A stretch of 34,638 nucleotides of DNA from Lachnospiraceae bacterium (GTDB lineage: Bacteria > Bacillota > Clostridia > Lachnospirales > Lachnospiraceae). A program made the translations under genes and the position numbers. A model generated the notes under the pieces. That model was not told the DNA's origin, made no database searches, and worked only from the letters and a program-made list of their open reading frames with translations. Of this stretch, positions 1 through 5,392 are shown piece after piece; positions within the stretch are counted from its first letter, which is position 1, and each line of letters opens with the position of its first letter. The DNA is taken from the NCBI GenBank assembly GCA_017623215.1, contig JAGAPO010000063.1, positions 1-34,638 of the forward strand, written 5' to 3'.

Positions 1-536
1 AACAGCCCCTCATGGCTGCCGACATAATCTCCGTTCACATAGACAAGCGCCTCATAATCCACGCACTGAAACCGCAGAATAACATGCTCGTCCTCCCCAC
101 GCACAGGAGCCGAAAAGGCGGTGCGATAATAGCCCCTCCATTTTCCCTCTTCTTCGGCAGGTCCCCGGTAATCCGGAATTGTAAGTTTTTCCCAATCCGA
201 ATCGTTTCCGTTTCGCATTCCAAATACTTCGTGTTTCGCAAGATAACGGAACTCGAATTCCTTCAGTTCCTGCTTTCTGACCGTCTCGGTCTCATAGCCC
301 AGATGATTGGCCATGAACGGACGGTACTGCTCCCTCATCTGCGCAAGGCGTGTATGGAATTCCTCTGTGCGTTCCTCGAACGTGCGATCGTTTACAAATA
401 CTGCTTTGTCGTACGGGAAGCTCTCTCCCCTCTCAAACCGAGCGGTCACTTTCTCTCTCGGCATGACTTCCTTGTCGCTTTCGCCGACCGGATGCTTCGT
501 CATCGCTATTTCCTGAAAAAAATCTTCTGCTGCCAT
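1..536 (-). CDS. Glycoside hydrolase family 2 protein, N-terminal part (cut by window edge)
   Basis: Only the first ~178 residues are present; the gene runs off the left edge. The reading frame starts at ATG 536-534 behind a strong site (GGAGGAAGGAG, about 543-554). After ~75 residues of leader the sequence has the pattern of the GH2 sugar-binding jelly roll: a W-x-x-L-T-I-P-D-Y-R-G stretch, then W-R-G-Y-Y-R-T-A-F, then F-Q-C-V-D-Y-E-A-L-V-Y-V-N-G and G-S-H-E-G. That order (binding strand, then 'V-D-Y-x-A-x-V-Y-V-N-G') is typical of GH2 beta-galactosidases, beta-mannosidases and beta-glucuronidases. The catalytic barrel lies outside the window, so substrate cannot be told. No signal peptide is visible, so a cytoplasmic enzyme acting on imported oligosaccharides is inferred. 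It follows the ABC importer on the same strand but is separated from it by a terminator. Confidence 0.75.
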   Translation of the reverse strand, partial: MAAEDFFQEIAMTKHPVGESDKEVMPREKVTARFERGESFPYDKAVFVNDRTFEERTEEFHTRLAQMREQYRPFMANHLGYETETVRKQELKEFEFRYLAKHEVFGMRNGNDSDWEKLTIPDYRGPAEEEGKWRGYYRTAFSAPVRGEDEHVILRFQCVDYEALVYVNGDYVGSHEGL

Positions 537-934
537 GTGCGTTCTCCTTCCTCCGACTTTTGAGATTGAAACCTCTTCGAATCCTGCAGTTTTCCTTCTC
601 CTCTGCTTCCACGGGCTCCCCCGCACCGCTTCCCTCTGCCGTCAATTCCGTGAATGATCCCCAAGGTACAAAACGAGTGGAATGAAAGCAGTCCCCGCTG
701 CTTTATCCCACCCGTCTTCTATTACATCATACTCTCCATTCCTGCGAACCGCTAAGCGGGTTCGCAGCATTAAGCTTCCAAGCGAAGGCAGTCCTTCTTC
801 GCTTTCTTCCCCCATCAATCTAACAGGGAATTCCGGTGGAATTTTCTATTAGATTAAAATAGGGAGGCTTTGCAAAAGTACAAGGCCTCCCTCCTGCAAG
901 CTCATACAGCCATATTACTGGTCTGCTTATCTTC
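537..934. other. Intergenic region with three hairpins
   Basis: About 400 bases between the importer's binding-protein gene and the GH2 gene. No gene is supported here. It holds the importer terminator (853-892) and two further inverted repeats: CTGCGAACCGC / GCGGGTTCGCAG at about 742-767 (one extra base in one arm) and AGCGAAGG / CCTTCTTCGCT at about 781-803 (three extra bases). A separate promoter for the GH2 gene is expected in this stretch but no convincing -35/-10 pair was seen. Confidence 0.5.
853..892 (-). terminator. Rho-independent terminator of the ABC importer operon
   Basis: Read on the minus strand, an 8-bp GC-rich stem (AGGGAGGC at 861-868 with GCCTCCCT at 885-892, extended by further A-T/G-T pairs) is followed by ATTTTAAT. 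It sits ~40 nt after the stop codon of the binding-protein gene, so it closes the importer transcript before the GH2 gene. Confidence 0.8.
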
Positions 935-2578
935 TTACTTCAATGCAGCCGCTGCCTTAAACTCAGCGATAATTGCCTGATAATCAGCGGACTTCACAAC
1001 GCCGTCTGCGTAGTCATTCCAGTCATCCATCGTAATCTCGCCCATGATATACTTTGCAATCATATCATTTGCGTCTGCAATTACGGTATTCCAGCTGCTG
1101 TTATAGGTCTCAGAGATAAGGTTCAGGGACGGATCGGTCAGGCCCATCTCATTTACTCTCTGAGTGATCACATCCTGCAGCTCATAAGCACGTGCGGTAT
1201 TGGTCTCGGAAGCAGCCGATGCACCTGCACGGCAGAACTTCCGAGCAACGAGGTCCAGGTTGCCCTTTAAGAAGATCTGGTTCCAGGCGCCTACATAACC
1301 TTCGGTGTTCGCAGTCTTCTGCTCTTCTGTCTTGGTACGGGTTCCGTCAACCCAGTCATAGTGGAGGCCTTCAACACCGTATAACAGAACATCCATGTAC
1401 TCCTCGCCGGTCGCGTTAAATACTTCTAAGATCTTCGCAAGCTTCGCGTCAGAAACCTTGGAGTTGATTGCGATACACTCACCAAAGCCGTAATTGTCAA
1501 TGCTTACCGTATAACCCTTCGGTCCCTGAATCGGCATTAAGCACCAGCACTCATAGGTGTCCGGAGTATTCTTATCAAAGATCTTGTTAGTAGTACGGTC
1601 CGCGGACTGGTTCCAGTTCAGCCATGCGTTCAGTAAGGATACGGACTTACCAGCCTTGAACTTGGATACATCGCTCTGGTTCATAATGAACTCCTGATCG
1701 ATAGCGCCTGCCTCGTAGAAGGTCTTCATCCAATCCATGAAATCGGTGAAGCCATCTGCGAATGCCTGATAGCAGAAATTACCGTTTGCATCAATGCCCC
1801 ATGCGCCCTGACCGGTGAATGCTACGATATAAGCCTGAACCGAAGCTGCGTTCAGAATATCCGAGCTTGAGAACTCCATTGCATAGAGGCCGGACTTCTC
1901 AGATAATTCAAGCAGCCAGGTCTGAAGCTCTTCCATCGTGGTAGGCTCTTCTAACATATTGTACTCCTTCATGAGGTCGTAACGAACCTCGATACCGGAG
2001 TTCGGAGCAATTGCGTTGATTGCACGAGGAATAATATAGGTATGTCCCTTATACTTGGTGTTCTCCCAGATCTGATCCGACCATTCCTTCATGGTCTCAT
2101 TGTTCGCAATAATGCCGTTATCCCCATACAGATAATCATCCAGATTTACGAACACACCGGCGTCAACTGCCTGTGCAAATACAGGGTAATAGAAGCTGTT
2201 ATTGGTCTTGTAAACCTGAACAACATCCGGAATATCCTCGGGCTTGCCGGAAGCAAGCAGGGTGTTCAGCTTCTGCTGATAATCCTTGTAGGATACCCAG
2301 TCAACCTGTAAATCCACATCGAAATACTCTTCCCACCACTGCTCCATGGAGCTGTCCGACTTCGGGCCATAACCCCAGTCAACGCCCATAACAGTAATGG
2401 TTCCGATATCCTCTTTCGAAGTTCCCTCTGTCGACTTTGCCGTTGTTCCCGCGGTAGTTCCTGCAGTTGTGCCCTGAGTAGTGGACTCACCGTTATCCTT
2501 ATTACCGCAACCGGCCAGCATGGAGCATGCCATAACCGCCACTAAAATGGCCGCCGTTACTTTTTTGAATTTCTTCAT
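935..2578 (-). CDS. Sugar ABC transporter substrate-binding lipoprotein
   Basis: Binds an oligosaccharide outside the membrane and hands it to the two permeases encoded just upstream. The 547-residue protein has a lipoprotein signal peptide: K-rich start, hydrophobic stretch and lipobox L-A-G-C with the lipid-bearing Cys at residue 24. A Thr/Gly/Ser-rich linker (about residues 31-56) follows, then a large family-1 extracellular binding domain of the LipO/YtcQ type, which usually pairs with LplB- and YtcP-type permeases, as here. The frame is open 21 codons further upstream, but the Met at 2578 is preceded by AAGGAGG at a good distance and begins the signal peptide, so it is chosen. The gene is last in the three-gene operon. 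No ATP-binding subunit is encoded nearby; such systems commonly share an MsmX-like ATPase made elsewhere. The ligand is not predictable from sequence. Confidence 0.9.
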   Translation of the reverse strand: MKKFKKVTAAILVAVMACSMLAGCGNKDNGESTTQGTTAGTTAGTTAKSTEGTSKEDIGTITVMGVDWGYGPKSDSSMEQWWEEYFDVDLQVDWVSYKDYQQKLNTLLASGKPEDIPDVVQVYKTNNSFYYPVFAQAVDAGVFVNLDDYLYGDNGIIANNETMKEWSDQIWENTKYKGHTYIIPRAINAIAPNSGIEVRYDLMKEYNMLEEPTTMEELQTWLLELSEKSGLYAMEFSSSDILNAASVQAYIVAFTGQGAWGIDANGNFCYQAFADGFTDFMDWMKTFYEAGAIDQEFIMNQSDVSKFKAGKSVSLLNAWLNWNQSADRTTNKIFDKNTPDTYECWCLMPIQGPKGYTVSIDNYGFGECIAINSKVSDAKLAKILEVFNATGEEYMDVLLYGVEGLHYDWVDGTRTKTEEQKTANTEGYVGAWNQIFLKGNLDLVARKFCRAGASAASETNTARAYELQDVITQRVNEMGLTDPSLNLISETYNSSWNTVIADANDMIAKYIMGEITMDDWNDYADGVVKSADYQAIIAEFKAAAALK

Positions 2579-2610
2579 AGTTCTCTCCTCCTTAAAAGAT
2601 TTTATAACCA

Positions 2611-2631
2611 CTGCCGGAACCGTTCCGGCAG
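2611..2631 (-). other. Intercistronic mRNA hairpin
   Basis: A perfect 10-bp inverted repeat (CTGCCGGAAC / GTTCCGGCAG, one central base) lies between the second permease gene and the binding-protein gene. No U-run follows, so it is not a standard terminator. In sugar importer operons such hairpins often protect or separate the binding-protein mRNA so that it is made in excess; that role here is inferred. Confidence 0.6.
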
Positions 2632-2672
2632 ACAGGTTCATAGAGAATTCATTATTCTTCTGTTCTTATGCA

Positions 2673-3566
2673 TCAGCCCTTAACAGCGCCAACCATAACG
2701 CCCTTTGCGAAATGCTTCTGAAGGAACGGATATACACAGAGAATCGGGACAACCGCAACAACAACCGTTGCCATCTTCATAATCTCTGTCGGAACCGTGT
2801 TGATAAGGTCGCTCGACATATCGATCACGTCCGAAATATTTGCAGAAAGAACAATCTTCTGTAAATATACCTGCAGAGGATACATATCCGTTCTGGTCAG
2901 GTACATAACCGCACTGAAATAGGTATTCCAGTACGAAACCGCTGCGAACAGCGTAAAGGTCGCAAGCATCGCTTTGGAAAGCGGAAGTACGATAATACCG
3001 AAGATTCGAATCGTGCTGCAGCCATCAATCTTGGCCGCCTCCTCAAGCTCTGCAGGAAGTCCCTCAAAGAAGGATCGCATAACCATTACCGTATAAGCGC
3101 CGCAGGCACCGGGAAGGATACTTGCCCACCAGGTATTCAACAGACCAAGGTCACTCATATTGATATAGTTCGGAATCATACCTGCGCCAAACAGCATCGT
3201 GAACATAACCAGCTTATTAATAATCGTTCTTCCCGGAAGGTTCTTCTTGGAAAGCATATATGCAAGACCCGCGTTGAATAATACATTCATCGGAGTACCA
3301 ATGAGTGTAATAAACAGCGTCGCCTTCAGCGCGTTGCCGAAACCGCTTCCCGAAAGCACCAGCTCATAGGCCTCCAACGACCACTTCTCCGGCCAGAGAA
3401 TTAATTTGCCGGCTTCATATACGGTACCATCTGTAAAGGACACCATGATAACATATATAAAAGGGACTACCATGACTGCCGCCAGCAAAAACAGGATGAT
3501 ATCCAGAACGGACTGGCCGAGAAATATTTTTGCTTTCATTCCCAACTTCTTATTCTTACCCGCCAT
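2673..3566 (-). CDS. Sugar ABC transporter permease, YtcP/MalG-like
   Basis: One of the two membrane subunits of the importer. The 297-residue protein has six likely membrane helices and, near residues 180-205, the cytoplasmic coupling loop of CUT1 permeases (E-E-A-A-K-I-D-G-C-S ... L-P-L-S-K-A), which docks on the ATPase. The N-terminal charged segment and the long periplasmic-side loop after helix 1 (F-T-D-G-T-V-Y-E-A) are typical of the YtcP-type MalG branch. The start at 3566 is preceded by an AGGAGG site. It is 10 nt downstream of the first permease gene, so they are co-transcribed. Family assignment is firm; the transported sugar is not known. Confidence 0.92.
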   Translation of the reverse strand: MAGKNKKLGMKAKIFLGQSVLDIILFLLAAVMVVPFIYVIMVSFTDGTVYEAGKLILWPEKWSLEAYELVLSGSGFGNALKATLFITLIGTPMNVLFNAGLAYMLSKKNLPGRTIINKLVMFTMLFGAGMIPNYINMSDLGLLNTWWASILPGACGAYTVMVMRSFFEGLPAELEEAAKIDGCSTIRIFGIIVLPLSKAMLATFTLFAAVSYWNTYFSAVMYLTRTDMYPLQVYLQKIVLSANISDVIDMSSDLINTVPTEIMKMATVVVAVVPILCVYPFLQKHFAKGVMVGAVKG

Positions 3567-3576
3567 ATCGAACCTC

Positions 3577-4521
3577 CTATAATACGCCGTTGTAGCCCAG
3601 ACGGTTTACAATCCAGTTCGTAAAGATTACAAGGCTTGTATTAACAACCGACTTGAACATACCAATTGCTGTCGTGTAGCTGTACTGCGTGGAACCGGAA
3701 GCAATACCATAATTATATATGTATATCTCAAATACTTCCGTCTGCGAACGGTTCATCGCGTTGGAGAGAAGGAATATCTGCTCAAAGTCCACAGAAATAA
3801 TACTTCCCATCTTAAGAATCAGCATTACGACAACCGTAGGTGCGATGCAGGGCAGGGTAATTTTAATCATCTGCTGAAGCTTATTGGCACCGTCAATTCT
3901 TGCCGCCTCATAAAGATCCTGGTCAACACCGGATATCGCCGCCAGATATACGATAGAACCCCAGCCGACGCCCTTCCACAGATTCTCAATTACAATAATC
4001 GGATAGGTCCATGCTTTATCGAACAGGAAGGCATGTGCCTCACCGCCCAGACTCTCAATAATCTTATTAATAACGCCCTGCTCCTTCGATAATAACAGGA
4101 AAGCAAGCGACGCTACGATCGGCCACGAAATAAAGTGCGGCAGATAGATTGAAGTCTGAATCACCTTCTTGTACCCCTGCGCTCTTACTTCATTCAGCAG
4201 CAGCGCGAGAATAATCGGAGCCGGAAATGTAAGCAGCGACAGAAAGCTGATTGTCAGCGTGTTCTTTAACATCGAATAAAACTTCGCATCCGTAAAAAGC
4301 TTGGCGAAATGCTTAAATCCGACCCAGGTACTTCCTGAAATTCCGAGATGCGGATTAAAATCCTGGAATGCCATCAACAACCCCTTCATGGGCAGGTAGC
4401 TAAAGAAAAACAAAATCAGCATTCCGGGTATGCCCAACAGATAGATCCATCTGTACTCGTAGATTCTCTTAGTCAGCGATTTCTTGCTGGCCACCACTAC
4501 GCTTCCCCTTTTCTTTGACAT
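3577..4521 (-). CDS. Sugar ABC transporter permease, LplB/MalF-like
   Basis: First gene of the importer operon, 314 residues. It has a positively charged N-terminus (S-K-K-R ... K-K-S-L-T-K-R), about six membrane helices and the CUT1 coupling motif near residues 200-226 (Y-E-A-A-R-I-D-G-A-N ... I-T-L-P-C-I-A-P). The region F-S-Y-L-P-M-K-G-L-L-M-A-F-Q-D-F-N-P is characteristic of the LplB subgroup. AAGGAGG at the right distance supports the start at 4521. The gene is preceded by a ~285-nt untranslated leader from the promoter at 4813-4841, which contains an inverted repeat, so control may act on the leader as well as on the promoter. Confidence 0.92.
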   Translation of the reverse strand: MSKKRGSVVVASKKSLTKRIYEYRWIYLLGIPGMLILFFFSYLPMKGLLMAFQDFNPHLGISGSTWVGFKHFAKLFTDAKFYSMLKNTLTISFLSLLTFPAPIILALLLNEVRAQGYKKVIQTSIYLPHFISWPIVASLAFLLLSKEQGVINKIIESLGGEAHAFLFDKAWTYPIIVIENLWKGVGWGSIVYLAAISGVDQDLYEAARIDGANKLQQMIKITLPCIAPTVVVMLILKMGSIISVDFEQIFLLSNAMNRSQTEVFEIYIYNYGIASGSTQYSYTTAIGMFKSVVNTSLVIFTNWIVNRLGYNGVL

Positions 4522-4733
4522 ATTGCTTCCTCCTTCAATCCATGATTACCAGAACCCCCAAAAAGAAATCCCGTCGTTTCTCCTCCTTCCGCGATAAGCC
4601 GACTGCCCAAAAACGCATATTCCGCTTCTGCTCTTTCTTCCCTTGCACCGAAGGCCTCTTTACTTAATTTTTTCCGAAGCCGTTCGTACAATCATTTTAA
4701 AACCGAAACGTTACTGTTTATGCTATTTTTTCG

Positions 4734-4784
4734 CCTGCACAAGCCTTTAAATTTAATCATTGGAAGTTATGCATATTGTGCAGG
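4734..4784 (-). repeat. Inverted repeat in the importer leader
   Basis: A perfect 9-bp inverted repeat (CCTGCACAA at 4734-4742, TTGTGCAGG at 4776-4784) lies ~25 nt inside the predicted transcript of the importer operon. It can form a stem with a 33-nt loop in RNA, or be two half-sites for a dimeric regulator spaced four helical turns apart (centre to centre 42 bp). Function is inferred. Confidence 0.5.
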
Positions 4785-4812
4785 AATTTCTCTTGATATT
4801 TTTTATGAATTT

Positions 4813-4841
4813 ATAATAAAGCATTTTTGGCGATTTGTCAA
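4813..4841 (-). promoter_or_regulatory. Promoter of the ABC importer operon
   Basis: On the minus strand: -35 TTGACA (4841-4836), 17-nt spacer, -10 TATTAT (4818-4813), in a very AT-rich tract. One mismatch in total to the sigma-A consensus. Transcription would start near 4806 and leave a ~285-nt leader. Confidence 0.8.
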
Positions 4842-5119
4842 TAGTATATTAATTTTTATTTAATTAATTTAATCCGGTTTTATATTGTTAATCACCTGTT
4901 AAGTTGAATTTTTGAAACGCTGAATTTAATAATAATTACTTTCTGATTTTATAGGGATTTTGCTTAAATTTTACATTTAACTCAATTTCCAAAATTTTCT
5001 ATTTCCTTTTTCTCCGCCGCGCCAATCATTCCGCCGACTTCTTTTCGCCTATCTGAAGCTATAAAACGGTATTATCCTCTTCGAAAACTGTCGTATATTA
5101 TACTCCTTTCCGAGCCCCC
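4842..5119. other. AT-rich divergent control region
   Basis: About 280 bases between the importer promoter and the promoter of the folded RNA element. It is strongly AT-rich up to about 5010 and then switches to mixed composition. No gene is supported. Given the two divergent promoters that border it, it is the likely place for regulator binding, but I see no operator that I can name. Confidence 0.4.
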
Positions 5120-5148
5120 TTACATTTTATCCCAAAAGACGATATAAT
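5120..5148 (+). promoter_or_regulatory. Promoter of the folded RNA element / GH95-like gene
   Basis: -35 TTACAT (5120-5125), 17-nt spacer, perfect -10 TATAAT (5143-5148). The expected start point (about 5155) is only 2-4 nt before the GGG that opens the folded element, so the element would form the very 5' end of the RNA. Confidence 0.8.
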
Positions 5149-5157
5149 GTGCGTACA

Positions 5158-5279
5158 GGGCGGAGTCGGATCAAGCAGGCAGCGCTTTGACAAGCTTACT
5201 TGATAAAAGCACTGCCTGCTTGATCCGAAGGAGCGAAGCGACCCGTGGAAACCTGCGGTTTCCACGGGTGACTCCGCCC
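5158..5279 (+). ncRNA. Three-stem structured RNA element, copy 1
   Basis: A 122-nt segment that folds as a closed three-way junction. Stem P1: GGGCGGAGTC (5158-5167) with GACTCCGCCC (5270-5279). Stem P2: 15 bp, 5168-5182 with 5212-5226, its loop holding TTTGACAAGC (5186-5195) and a possible small inner hairpin CAAG/CTTG. Junction strand: GAAGGAGCGAAGCGA (5227-5241). Stem P3: 12 bp, CCCGTGGAAACC (5242-5253) with GGTTTCCACGGG (5257-5268), loop TGC. All pairings in the three main stems are perfect. A related element lies at 25588-25707. It could be a 5' leader regulator (riboswitch-like) or a free small RNA. No intrinsic terminator follows before the gene start at 5393. I do not recognise the family. 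Confidence 0.7.
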
Positions 5280-5392
5280 GTCCGTGTACCAATTCAAACA
5301 GGTGCACCAATAAACCGCCCCCGCGCTCCCATCACCCCAATATTTCTGCCATTCCCGTCTGCACCGGGAACAAATACAAGGAGGAGAGAATC
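5280..5392 (+). other. Leader between RNA element and GH95-like gene
   Basis: The 113 nt after the folded element contain no gene and no U-run terminator, but end in a strong ribosome site (AAGGAGGAGAG) before the ATG at 5393. Transcription from the promoter at 5120-5148 can therefore read through the element into the gene. Confidence 0.5.

Noticed and set aside
12..563. 183-codon plus-strand open frame at the left edge
   Set aside because: It overlaps the GH2 frame, has no ribosome site and reads as unrelated composition; the minus-strand frame has clear GH2 features and a strong site.
4497..4691. 64-codon minus-strand frame upstream of the first permease
   Set aside because: It overlaps the permease start in another frame, lies in the leader and has no ribosome site.
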